Assembly (NCBI RefSeq): GCF_932294415.1 | Contig: NC_065536.1 | Location: 51,348,354 to 51,412,353, forward strand | Source: Quercus robur | Lineage: Eukaryota > Streptophyta > Magnoliopsida > Fagales > Fagaceae | Reading direction: 5' to 3' | DNA: 64,000 nt | In this document: positions 37,601 through 48,358 of the stretch, piece after piece | How positions within the stretch are numbered: position 1 is the first letter of the stretch | How the letters are laid out: each line of letters starts with the position of its first letter | Position numbers and translations under genes: made by a program | Notes under the pieces: model-generated | Seen by the model: the letters and a program-made list of their open reading frames with translations, nothing else | Databases searched by the model: none | What the model was told of the DNA's origin: nothing

Positions 37601-40503
37601 TTTTTCCTCTCTATTCTTTTTTTGTTGGAGTCAGGGAAACACTAATAGAAAATCAATTTCTACAGGTTTTGTAAGAAAATATTGTGGATATGAATGGGTT
37701 TTGTAGTGGAGATGGTATTGAAGAGCCTCCCAACCCTCAAAATCTGACAACAATCATACAGGTTTTGCCTTATCTTCAAGTTCTGCTTTATTTGCTATTT
37801 AGGTTTTTTTACCATATCCGATTTACCTTAACTTAATCGTCTGTTTGATTGAATAATTATTTGGCTAACTAAAATGCCAGCCTTCTCTGCCTCTTCATTA
37901 TAGAGAAATAGGGAATTAAAAATGTGTTGATGAAATTTTTATTTCTTGCTTTATAATTAATTCTTAATTTGGTTTGTATTCTAGAGTTGATTGTATTTTG
38001 TAGTTTATAATTTTGAATTTGGTTGGAAATTTTTATTATTATTTGTGAATTTGAAATTTAAAGCAGTTGAGTATGAGGATATTTGTAAACCTGTAGTTTG
38101 GCTTTGTGTGTGGTTCTAATATATATCAAATTTCAGGAAGGGGTTACTTAGTATGTGGTTTGACCTATAAAACTTCAATGCTGCTATATCCTCCTCCTCT
38201 CAGGTTCTCACATTTTCTTATTTAGTATTTTAATTCCTTTTTCTATTTGGTTGGAGATTTGTACTTTTCTTTATTTTTTTGTTATTATTAGTAGCCTTGG
38301 TTGGAGTTTCTTAATTCCTATAAGATATTGTTTGAAATACAAAGTGTTTTGGCTGAATTATTATGTAAGCATCCAAATAAGAAGTTGTATAACTGACTGG
38401 AAACTCAGACTCAATTTGTTATTTTCTATTTGATTATTGAATTCCCTGTAGATTTTTTGTTTGGGGTAGGGTTGGAGTAGACTATGTGTATCTGTGGGAG
38501 TCTTTTTTATATCATTATTGGTTTATTAAGTTTAATCTAAACTGTATATGCAATACTGTGGCTCTATTTGGATTTTGAAGTTTATTTTATATCAGAAGTA
38601 TTTGCCATATAAAATATTAGTAGTAAATAGTGTTAGGGTATGAAAATATCAGAACACAAGTACCGTTTTACATATAGTATACCTGGCTGTCTCTGGTAAT
38701 TTAGACTTTGCACATTCGTGATATCATTATAACTACGGTGTGTAGCTCTGGACAGGTGCTTCCAATAATTGGGTTATTGGATTTAATTTTGTGAATTCTT
38801 ATTTGGGTTCATGTATGGCTGCCAATGTCTGAATTCTTATTGTAATTTATGCACGATTGGGTGTTGGTTACCTGAGATTTTAAGTTTATTTTAGGTTTCT
38901 AATTGTGATGGAAATGCCCTGTTTCAAACATATTGTCCTTCATTTCTATTTGCTGGGAAATCTAACTAAATATCTAGCACAAACTTTGTGATATTGATGG
39001 CTGACAGACCGTTATTATTCTACTGTTATAAGTATGAATATTTGATCTAAATTCAATGTGTTTCAAATCTTGCTGTAGTTGCATGAGCCCTTTGTTGCAT
39101 GCCATAAATGTCCTACAAAAATCTTAGAATAAAATGAGAGGTAGCTAACCTAACTTCTATCTAGCACTTCAAGCCTTCAAGAGACAATGGATCCTTTGTA
39201 AATAAATTGAATCTATAAATATTGAAGCTTTAATGTCATGTGTTCTGTGCATTGTCCATACCCTCCTTGCTTAAGAAGTGTATGGACAAATTTATACAAA
39301 ATTTAACTATAAAATTATGAATTGATTGATATCAAATTCAATTTATAGGAAACTATCTTTACCTGTTAGGGAAAGATTACAAACATTAAGATAGATAATT
39401 TTGGGTGGTATTTTATCTGTTGCGAAGTATGTCGTAAAAAGGTGAAATCAAGAGATGAATTTTTATGGTGCGACAATTGCAACAAAAAGGCATCCTTCCC
39501 AATCCCAAGGGGTACACAAAATAAAATGTTTACTTTTAATATTAAAATACACAATAACTAATATGATATTAACATTATATATGTCATTTCTCTTATCAGG
39601 TATAGAATTCAAAAGCAATGTGCAACTCACACTAACATTTGTACTCAAGGAAAACCAAAGGACATATTCAGTGTCTACTACAAAGCAACAAAGGAAGAAA
39701 ATACAAAAAAACACTTTAAAGTTGTCTTTCGATTTATTTTAAATATTGATTAAGTAGTTCTTTAAATTTGTGTTTCATACATTTTATGGATAATTGAGGA
39801 TGTTAAAGATTTAATTCTTCATTTTATTTTAAACTTATGTTTGATTTCTATTTTTTATTATGTAAATTAATGTTTCATATCAAGATTAATATTTCATGTC
39901 AAGGATAGGAAGCTATAAAACTGGAATCCTAATGTACAAGCAAAGAGGAAGATAAAAAGAATAGCTTACATCTTTATACACTAGCTTTCCCGTGCATCGC
40001 ACGGATTAGCGACTAGTTTAGTATTATTTATGTTTGCAAGTCACTTGTATTTTTATGTTTTAGGTCCTAGTAATTTATTAGGGTATTAGCATTTTAATTT
40101 GGAAGCAAGGTTATTTTTGTAATAAGGCAATTAGGGTTTCCTAGCCAATTAGAATTAGGGTTCAGCAATCTTTTATAAGCAACCTATTGTACTCCTTGAG
40201 GAGATAGTTGATATTTTGATGAATGAAAAAATAGCCGTTTGGTCTTTCTTTGGTCTGGTGCTAACTCCAGGTCTACCCTAAGTGCTGACTCCTAGTGGTT
40301 TTCCCGCTTGGTACTAACTCTAAGCAAAGCCTAAGTGCTAACTCCTAAGTCATATCTCTTTATTTTATTGTTTGTTTCAATTTTGTTCTGGTTGTCCTGC
40401 ATCAAATTTCCTTTTTTATTTCCTTTTTCTGCACAACTAAAAACATAATAAAACAAAAACCACTGAACTTAAAGATCCACACTAGTCATGAGCAACCCAA
40501 CCA

Positions 40504-40543
<40 letters not shown>

Positions 40544-43500
40544 AGAAGCCAGTAAATAGGATAGAAAGAAACATAAAATGTAAATCAAAGAATGACAATC
40601 AAATATTTCCATACCTTCCACTGGTCCAAAAGAAATGCCAGCATCCTCAATACCTGGGTGAGCACAAAATGAGTTAAGCAGTTTGTCATATTGGCACCAG
40701 TTCATAATAACAGAAACATGTCATATAATAAAATTAAAAGATTTATACATGTTTTCGAACCATGTCAGATCATACAATTAAAAGATTTATCCATGTTGCC
40801 TATTATTATCAGAAAAAAGTGAATATAAATAAACAACCATATAAACTGCAGTTTAAACCAGGAGGTAAGGGGTTGCGAATTTCAAGAAACCAATTGTAAA
40901 GAACATTTAGTACACTAGTTAATGGATGCCCAAGCAGTGGAAATATGTAAATCATGAATGCAAGTGTTCAACAAACTAATGAAGTAGAACATAAAAGGAT
41001 GCTCAAATAATGTTTTTTAAATAAATAAAAAAGACAAAGGTAAAAAAGGATGCTCAACTAAATCATGTACAGGAAATCCCAATATGCCATGTGATGCTTC
41101 AACGAACATTAGAATGGCACAATTCAAAAGCATGAGACCTTGTTGATAACCAACTACAGAAGCCAGATTTCATAAAGTTTGGCTCCCCATTCAGAAATTT
41201 TCAGTTAATAATTTATGATATTGGGTCACTGGGAGCATTCAGGAGATAAATCAGACAGACTTATGTGAGCAAAGTACTCCAAATCCATAAATCACAAGCA
41301 CTGGGTTAACAAAAACGTTAATCTAACAAGTAATAGCAAAAAAATTAACAAGCTCAGCTAGACTTCACAATAGATTCCTGACTTCGTGACTAGGAGGAAT
41401 GTCTTTCACACAAACATTTATATACGACTGCTTGGAGATCACACTTCTGTGTGGCATTATATCGGAATTCACCAGGAGTATAAATGACAGAAATACTAAA
41501 TCAAGAACTAAATTATTGACAAGTGCATCTAAGTCTCCTTCATATGTACACCCCTTAGGGTTGTCAGCTCAACTGAGATGCAAAACAGCTTTTCTAACTG
41601 TTTTGTAACTTCCAGTAATATCCAACTCAAAGCACTGTAGCTATCAGTTCCAAGTTTAATCTTAGCCTTTGTAATCCCCTCTCAACTATTACCAATGATA
41701 AGAGTTAAGAGTAACAGGATGAGCCATGGTTACTTCAAAAAGAAGAGATGTTACATCTTCCATTATGGAGAAGAACTGAAGAAAGTTAACCCACATAGCC
41801 AGAATATCAACTATCTGTTAATGTAGTGACCATGGTGTTAGAAGGATTAAAAGAAACTTAGGCAATCAAGTCCACTAATCCATCACAGATGCTACATTTT
41901 TTTTATATAGGTAATCCATCACAGATACTACTGAAATTTTTTATTAGAAAATTGGTCTTGTATAGATGTATTTTCACTATTTTGCAGAGGTTAACAATCT
42001 CAACTGTGGATAGGAATGGGAGCGAGAACAGCCAGAGCAGCTTATAATATAATGAAAGTGTAAGGGCATAAGAAGAATAACTAAGCACTTGATCAGAAAG
42101 GTAAGGATAAAGGGGTTTAGATATTCCAAATCCAAAAATGTATGAAATTTTGCATCAGTCAGTATGAAAATTATCCAACGTGGTTACTGTCATCTATCCA
42201 TTATCCTAATATCCATAGATGTGTATTCACTAATCTACATGATGAGACTACAGATGCTCTCAATACGCAGGAGCATATGACATTTGGAAACAATTAAAAT
42301 CACAGAATGCTCTGCATCATCCAGTCTTGCATGTTCACTACAGATAATCAGAGAGCCAAATAAGGCACGAGGATTGTAAGAATACGCAATCAAAGGAGTG
42401 AGAATCTTCTGGACATTTTTTACCTAAAAGAACCATTTTGCAGAAAGAATCATTTATGATACACGAATACTAACATTTAAAATAGACTAATCGGTAACAT
42501 ATAGGCTATTAATGAAAAAAGCTCTAAAACTGTCCATGTATTTTTTACTCTTAAAAAGACAGAAGAGAAAATCGTCATAATCATCAAGTGGAAGGAAATT
42601 GAAAGGACAAGATATGTGGGTTATCAGAAAAAAATAGTCCCCACTCATTCTCCATTCAGATCAGACAATTGCAAACAGGCAGGATTTAAAACTAAAAAAA
42701 TTAATTTCATGATTCAAAAGGAACTTCTTTCCTGTAGATAAATTGAGACCTAGTGATTTGAAATCCAATGATATGTAAGCTTTTAGGGAAAAATACAGTA
42801 AAAGGGACAAGTCTAGTCAAGAAGCCAAGGCAGATAAATGGTCATTTGCATGGACTTCCCTTCTTGACATGCGTATGAAACTGGGAAGAAAATTATATTC
42901 ATTCAAGTAAATTGATCTATGAATCCCTTAACTGGTTGATGAGATATCCTGTTTCTAAACAGAACTAGAACATGACATTCGCACTACAAAGTGAGCTACA
43001 TACCCCTACACCCAGTACCACTGATGAGATATCCTGGTTTCTAAACAGAACTAGAACATGACATTCGCACTACAAAGTGAGCTACATACCCCTACACCCA
43101 GTACCACTGATGAGATATCCTGGTTTCTAAACAGAACTAGAACATACAGCACCACAAACTGAGCTACATACCCCCACACCCAGTACCCACCCACCCTCGC
43201 ACTCCCACCCCCGCCCCCCAAAAAAAAAAAAAGAAAACCAAAGTAAGCGGTGTACAGAAAACTCAAAGTAAGCACTATAACATTGCAGACAACACTCTAG
43301 GTAATGTCTCACACTGGGCTTGCAGAAAGAGTCAACATGTGACTATCAATATATATTTGCAAAATGAGGAATAACCAAAAATAGCAATTTCAAGAGCATG
43401 CTTTGATAAGGTAGATTTGCTTTTTCAACTTAATCTGTTATACTTATACCCATTTACAAGGCCTCTAAATATAGCTTCTAATAGAATCATTCCATAAGAC

Positions 43501-44291
43501 AGCAAACACTACACATGGCAATCTCAAGTAACACAAAATATTGTAAGTTATCCCAATCATATACACCCAGATAACACAAATCAGGCATTACCCAATAAAA
43601 CCCACATCCAGAAACACCTATTCAAATCAAATACCTTTACCAAAAAAAGAAAAACTAAAATTCGGGCAATATTCCGCCAAAAACGAAGCTCAAAAACTAT
43701 ACCTTTATCAGAGAATTGCATATAGGTATCAACCTTAGGTGGAGTGGGGCTCTTGTACTGTGCATTCTTACTCCTATCTCTCAAAATCTCTTCAATCTCT
43801 TTGTAATAAGACATCTTAGCAGACCCACTACCTCTATCTTGGTGCTTAGCCTTCTTGAACTCTTTAAGCAAGTTCCTCCACTTGTCGGTGCACATAGTGG
43901 GTGATCGATCGAACCCTTTTTCTCTCATCTTCGACGAAATCTGCTCCCACAAGTGCTTGTTCGACTTCGAAGTGTTGAACAACCCGTCCATTTCTCTGCG
44001 CAGAGAGATTAAGCTACGAGTCTCGTCTTGGACCCACGTCTCGGCTCGCTTCTTGGGAGCCTTGACTTCGACCTCGACTTCATGGTCCTCGTCGCCGCCA
44101 CTGCTGTCGCCGAGAATCATTTGCTGGTGCTGGTGGTGAGAGTGGGCGTGCGTGTGAGGGTGAGGTTGAGGAGCGTGGTGAGGTGGCAGGTCGCCGCCGC
44201 CGCCGCCATTGGAGACGACCTCGATCATCATGTCGCGTGCGCCTTCTTCTTTGTAGAAGTCTATGGGGCGCGGCTTCTCGGACAAGTACAT
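31623..44291 (-). CDS. GT-1: Trihelix transcription factor of the GT-1/GT-4 type
   Basis: Five exons on the minus strand (43703-44291, 40615-40653, 32669-32800, 32166-32390, 31623-31828), all GT-AG and in phase, give 396 codons against about 406 in Arabidopsis GT-1. Residues about 39-57 are His-rich. The trihelix domain is about 83-160 ([57 protein letters not shown]) with the three spaced tryptophans W86, W115 and W138. The conserved C-terminal half includes [52 protein letters not shown] and the end PGAIYRGVS. The family binds GT boxes (GRWAAW) in light-responsive promoters in the nucleus. Exon 2 is only 39 nt and lies between introns of about 3.0 and 7.8 kb. The large intron holds nested transposons but all splice sites are intact. 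GT-1 and GT-4 are close paralogues, so the symbol is approximate. Confidence 0.95.
33932..34066 (-). mobile_element. SINE with 18-bp target duplication
   Basis: Direct repeats GATTTCATCCAATATATA (33932-33949) and GATTCCATCCAATATATA (34049-34066) flank about 99 bases. On the minus strand this insert has a B-box-like CATTTGAATTCCCCC and an AT-rich 3' end. It sits in intron 2 of the trihelix gene just before the LTR element. Confidence 0.6.
34357..34925. mobile_element. hAT-like non-autonomous element inside the 5' LTR
   Basis: The perfect terminal inverted repeats are CTATGAAGCAC and GTGCTTCATAG. An 8-bp target duplication ATTGTACT lies at 34349-34356 and 34926-34933. The sister LTR keeps the empty site near 40188 (CTATTGTACTCC). 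The right half is GC-rich with repeated CGGCC-type motifs; no protein is recognised. With 8-9 bp TSDs a Mutator origin is also possible. Confidence 0.8.
35930..36624 (+). pseudogene. PDS5 (cohesin cofactor) N-terminal sequence captured by the LTR element
   Basis: The translation matches plant PDS5 homologues of the PDS5C/D type: [69 protein letters not shown] and [17 protein letters not shown]. About 230 residues of HEAT-repeat N-terminus are covered without any intron, so capture was through RNA, as expected for an LTR element. PDS5 controls cohesin on chromosomes. The copy is a fossil, interrupted at least once. Sequence from 36625 to 36970 is open but I do not recognise it. Confidence 0.85.
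37003..40016 (+). mobile_element. Helitron inside the 3' LTR
   Basis: It begins TCTATATATATATATAAAAC and ends GCGACTAG, i.e. CTAG, inserted between A (37002) and T (40017) with no target duplication. A 6-bp stem CCGTGC/GCACGG with a 3-nt loop (39990-40004) lies just before the end. The other LTR shows the empty site (GATTATTA then TTTAG at 34172-34183). No Rep/helicase is seen, so it is non-autonomous. It carries an RPA1-like remnant near its 3' end. The ends match the Helitron at 56124-61153. Confidence 0.92.
39403..39650 (+). pseudogene. RPA1-like (replication protein A 70 kDa) OB-fold zinc-finger remnant
   Basis: Bases 39403-39509 read [20 protein letters not shown], then [16 protein letters not shown], with two C-x2-C pairs like the zinc finger of the C-terminal OB fold of RPA1. 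A GT-AG-type gap of about 90 bases leads to RYRIQ from 39600, where the family continues RYRIQ too. Plant Helitrons often carry RPA-like genes that bind single-stranded DNA. Only this short piece survives. Confidence 0.75.
40511..40541. repeat. (TA)n microsatellite
   Basis: About 15 TA units lie in intron 2 of the trihelix gene, 70 bases from the 39-nt exon 2. Confidence 0.9.
40654..43702 (-). other. Intron 1 of the trihelix gene
   Basis: This 3.05-kb intron has no recognised gene or transposon apart from the 85-bp minisatellite at 42938-43190. It is AT-rich and otherwise unremarkable. Confidence 0.8.
42938..43190. repeat. Minisatellite, three units of about 85 bp
   Basis: Copies begin GATGAGATATCCTG at 42938, 43023 and 43109. 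Each holds TTTCTAAACAGAACTAGAAC and GAGCTACATACCCC. The third unit is the most diverged. It lies in intron 1 of the trihelix gene. Confidence 0.9.
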
Positions 44292-44544
44292 GGTGGTGGG
44301 CTTTTGTTTTTTCTCTGATGTAGGTGTTTGTGAAAATGCCTCCGAGAAAGAGAAAGAGAGAGAGAGAGAATTAGATTGAGATGAGGAAGTGGGAGTGAGA
44401 GTAAAAAAAGTTCATTTTGTTGTTGTAATAAGTAAGGGGATTGAAGTTGAGTGCGGTTCTTTTCTCTCTTTTTTTGGATTTGGTTTCACTTTATTGCAAA
44501 CGGTAATTTTGGGGTTTTAGCAAACAAGTGTGTCCTTGTGAGTT

Positions 44545-44575
<31 letters not shown>

Positions 44576-44620
44576 GTGCGTGAAGTAAAAGCTTTGTGTT
44601 TGATTAGCGGAGAAATGGGA
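44292..44620 (-). promoter_or_regulatory. 5' UTR and proximal promoter of the trihelix gene
   Basis: The DNA upstream of the ATG has GA/CT runs (44346-44368 and 44546-44575) typical of plant 5' leaders and core promoters. A (TTTC)n run follows at about 44655-44682. I see no clear TATA box. Confidence 0.45.
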
Positions 44621-45054
44621 GAATCGGTTGAACTTGATATGGACTCCTCTCTTTCTTTCTTTCTTTCTTTCTTTCTTGTGTTCTACTGTTCATTTCAGCT
44701 CCTCCTCCTCTGTCCCATCCTTGAATTTTGCACTCAAACTCTATTAATTTTTATTGGACGATTTTAGGCATAGAGTCGCAAGGAAGAACTATCCAAAATA
44801 CATATGGGAAAAAGTTAACAAAGTTTTTATTTATAAAAAAATATATATTAATTGAAATTTTCTACCAGAAAAATAAAAAATAATTAATTTTTTGACCATT
44901 TTTTAATATTTTCTACAATAAAAGTAATATCAATTTTTTTTTAAATGATCCATTAATAAATGTTCTAAGACCATTCATTATATTTATAAAGGCAAAAGTT
45001 AAGAGATGTCCTAACCGTATTAGTTTAATAAATATTTTTAGAAATTCTTTGAGT

Positions 45055-45620
45055 AATGTCACCGTGCATAAACTATTTTACAAACCTATTTACAAAGAGA
45101 AATAATATGTCTACAATATTTTTACAACAAATTCTAAGTAGCAGGTTGTTACTGGTTATTATTGTTAGGGCAAAAAAGTAATCTTAATGTTAGTTTCAAA
45201 TTTGAACCAATAACAACTAACCACCTATGATTTGTTGTAAAAATATTGTAAGCGTAGCATCTCTCTTTTACAAATTATTAATGTAAGACTAATACTGTAG
45301 ACATAAACTATTTTACAACATTTTTATAAACTGCTAATGTGGCTTAACATTTACCAAATAATTATTGGTAAATAAAAATGTGATATTAATGATGGCCCAG
45401 ATTAGAACTAGTAAGAATTTGTCACATCAATAGTTTGTAAAAATGTTGTAAAATAATTCGTGTCTGTAGCATTACTTTTAATGTAATAGGTGATTATTGG
45501 TAAGTAAAAAAATAACGTTAGTGATAAACCCATATGAATATGAATAAGAATTTACTATATCAACAGTTTATAAAAATACAATAAATTAGTTTATGCTTGG
45601 CACATTACTCAAACTTTTTC
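45055..45620. mobile_element. Cluster of short palindromic MITEs
   Basis: One copy at about 45105-45262 has perfect inverted arms ACAATATTTTTACAACAAAT and ATTTGTTGTAAAAATATTGT. A second at about 45282-45475 starts ACTGTAGACATAAACTATTT, with the inverse near its right end. A third, partial copy is at 45480-45610. Related units are at 15093-15408, 25640-25800 and 53320-53490. They have no coding capacity. Confidence 0.7.
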
Positions 45621-46156
45621 CTAGTAAAAAAAAATATTTTTTTTTAATAAATTTTTAAAACCCCGTTAACAAGATCCTATAAATATATATATATATGTTT
45701 TTTTAATAATTTAATAGTTATAAAACTTGCAATGCAGTGAGAGATTTGAAATTTAATATCTTCATTGAAAATGCCTAATGTAATTGAGCTGAAAGGGCAC
45801 ATCTGCTTGCCAAAAGAGTATAAATAATTTTTAATTACGGATACTTTAAGGAAAACTATAAATGTCTCCACGATAAAAGAGCTAAAGGCACACATCTACT
45901 TGCCAAAAGAATATGAATAATTTTCAATTATGAATACCTCTTTTAAGGAAAACTATAAATGTCTTTACTATAAAAGAAAGAGATTTTTATCTCATTTGTA
46001 GTTTAGAAATAAAAGATGTATATACTTTTTTTTAAGTAAAACCAATATTACTAAATAAAAGAATTACTACTTGCCAAAAGAAAAAGAATTGTTGTTCAAA
46101 GTGATTTTGGTGGATGGAGGGGGTGGTTTACTTTGTCCTAAGAATTAAGGAATCTA

Positions 46157-46514
46157 AGAGCATCCACAGCAATAGAGCTAAAAATTTAGCTATTTGGCAC
46201 CACAAAAAGTTACTTTATTTATTTTACCTACACACATGCTGTAATAGTAGATATATTTTAGTTTTCAACACAATAAAATAATATAAACATCACAATAAAA
46301 TAAGATATCTACTACAATAAAATAATATATCCACTACACACAACCAGGCAGGGAATAAAAAATTATTTTTTATTTTTAGCTCTATGGATGTACACTGTAG
46401 CAATGAAGTTATAAAAAAAAAAGTTTAGCTCCACTGCTGTATAGGTTTTTTTGTGTTTTGGTGGAGCTAAAATAGCTATATAGCTTTTTAGCTCCACTGC
46501 TACAAGTGCTCTCA
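46157..46514. mobile_element. MITE with AGAGCATCCACAGC ends
   Basis: The left end is GAGCATCCACAGCAATAGAG and the right end is the inverse-type CTCCACTGCTACAAGTGCTC. The ends repeat GGAGCTAAAA and TTTAGCTCC. The interior is AT-rich. The exact target duplication is unclear. Confidence 0.7.
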
Positions 46515-46618
46515 TCCAAGACTATGAGGGTTAGACTAGAGGAAGTTTTACTTTTTTTAAGAAATTATATCATTTAGATAATTAATATGTTGCAAATATC
46601 AAGTAAATATCTTATCCT

Positions 46619-46690
46619 CTTTTTTTTTTTTTTCCTTAATTCGATAGATGGAGGGGATTTGAATATGAACGTTTTCATCTAATACACTTA
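46619..46690 (-). mobile_element. SINE-like fragment
   Basis: On the minus strand it has a B-box-like ATATTCAAATCCCCTCC followed by an A-rich tail (T run at 46619-46633 on the plus strand). It is short and uncertain. Confidence 0.35.
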
Positions 46691-47652
46691 AAATATTTGA
46701 GAAAATAGAATAATTAAGAATGCAGTAAACGTTTTTTTTTTTTTTTTAAATTGCACTAAAGTTTATGACATTTTTAATGTTTAGAATAAATAATGATGTT
46801 AAGATGATTAATAAGCTGATTGTGAAAGCATTAGGAATTTGAAATCAATTTGATGACACAATTTCCATTTTGCTCTTAAACAAACAAACAAACAAAAACT
46901 TTTTTTAACAACAAATGGAAGAGGAGAATAAAAACTTGTTTAGATAATTCTATCAAATTACAAGACTTTTGACTTTCAATTTATTATCTTTTAAAATAAA
47001 AACTAGTCAGATTTGGATCTCATGCAATGATTGCACAGTCAAATTACCTTGTAGCTATGAGATGTAAAAATTTGAAAGGTTAAAGGTTAAAAATGAATTT
47101 TTAACTTTCAATTGATTCTTTATTGCACCAAATCTGAATCCAAAGAAGTCATATTTGTCCAAACTTCAACAAAACTCATACTAAAATCCATGAAATGGCT
47201 CCTTCAAAAGAAATCCACCAAATGTCAATTGAAAAATGAATTGTGGCGCTGTACATGTTGGAGCTAGTTGGTCATACCGGTTGTAGTCCAATAAATATGC
47301 AGAGGCCTGCTCAGACTAAAAATAAAAAATTTTTTGTTTCTCATTGAAAAGAAAAACGGTGAGTCAAATTTTGCTTCTTTTTTTTGACTAGTTTTGTAAG
47401 TGAATTTTTTTTTTTTTTTTAAATGGTGTAGTTTTTATATACAAATCATCTTTGTAGCTTTGTCTTTTAAAAAGTTATTAATTAAAACTATTATGAGCAT
47501 GTTATTTTGTTTTTTACTACTAGCATATTAGTTTTAAATAATAATATAAACATTTTTTGAGATAAAAGATAGAATAATAATAATATAAACCTAATTCTAC
47601 AATCTAACACTTAAAATGGATTAAAATTTAAATATCCAAGTGTATGAGAGAA

Positions 47653-47688
<36 letters not shown>

Positions 47689-48215
47689 CACTTAGCCATA
47701 AAATGACCTATATGAGGTTTTTAGTTTTGAATTAATCCAATAGTATATTTTAGCCATTTTCCTTTAATATACTTTGATTTTTATTTAGTTTAATTAAATC
47801 CTAAAATATTCGGTAAGCTTATTTTTATTTTTGATATCATAGTAAGTTTCAATTAAACTTCAAATTTTGAAATAAATTTCATTGAAACAAGTTAGTAATG
47901 TGATATTCAATAGTGTTAATAGAAAAAATAAGTATATATGATAGAAAGTTTAAATAAAATTTTCTAACTTTGAGGTTAGAATAAAATACTATATGTTGAA
48001 ATGAAAAATACCCAAAATTCTAAAATCTAAAAAGTAATTTATCATTTTGAAAAAAAAAAAAAAATCTTTATCCTATTTGAAAAACTGAAAAAGAGTATAA
48101 ATTTTTTTTAAAAAAAATCGCAACGACGGCGTATTGCATGAGTATCCAAAACGTTACGCATCTGAAATTATTTGATAGGCTCGGGCAGACTCTCTCTCTC
48201 TCTCTCTCTTCATCC

Positions 48216-48355
48216 ATGAATTGCAGCAAAACCCCTTATTCAACTACCGCCATAGCCTCAAACTTAGCTGCACAAAAACTTGAACTTACAGTAATTTTTT
48301 AACTTTATCTTCTTATTCTTTCATGGCTCTGGTCATGATTGTGAGCAAACTATAA
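48216..48355 (+). promoter_or_regulatory. Two upstream ORFs in the leader of the YqaJ gene
   Basis: ATG at 48216 opens 28 codons ending at 48302. ATG at 48323 opens 10 codons (MALVMIVSKL) ending at 48355, three bases before the main ATG at 48359. If the leader is unspliced, ribosomes meet two short frames first, which usually lowers translation or makes it conditional. Confidence 0.5.
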
Positions 48356-48358
48356 GCG

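Larger units (their letters stand above)
34152..40404 (+). mobile_element. Non-autonomous LTR retrotransposon fossil carrying PDS5 sequence
   Basis: The LTRs start TGATGCG and end CATCA. The 5' LTR is 34152-35119 and the 3' LTR 36975-40404, each enlarged by a later insertion and about 390-415 bases without it. A perfect 5-bp target duplication AATTT lies at 34147-34151 and 40405-40409. The primer site (TTGGGATCAGAGC, from about 35123) is one base from a tRNA-iMet site. A purine tract AGAGGAGAA precedes the 3' LTR. The interior has no gag or pol but holds a host PDS5 piece. LTR differences are modest, suggesting middle age. It cannot move by itself. Confidence 0.88.
44770..48215. other. Intergenic region between trihelix and YqaJ genes
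   Basis: No gene is seen in about 3.4 kb. It holds the MITE cluster (45055-45620), a second MITE (46157-46514), a SINE-like piece (46619-46690), a (TA)n run at about 47651-47679, A/T runs and AT-rich spacer. The last 100 bases are 5' leader of the YqaJ gene with a (CT)n run at about 48190-48209. Confidence 0.7.

Noticed and set aside
43051-43312. Hydrophobic minus-strand frames near the trihelix gene
   Set aside because: They are translations of the intron minisatellite and a C/A-rich run.
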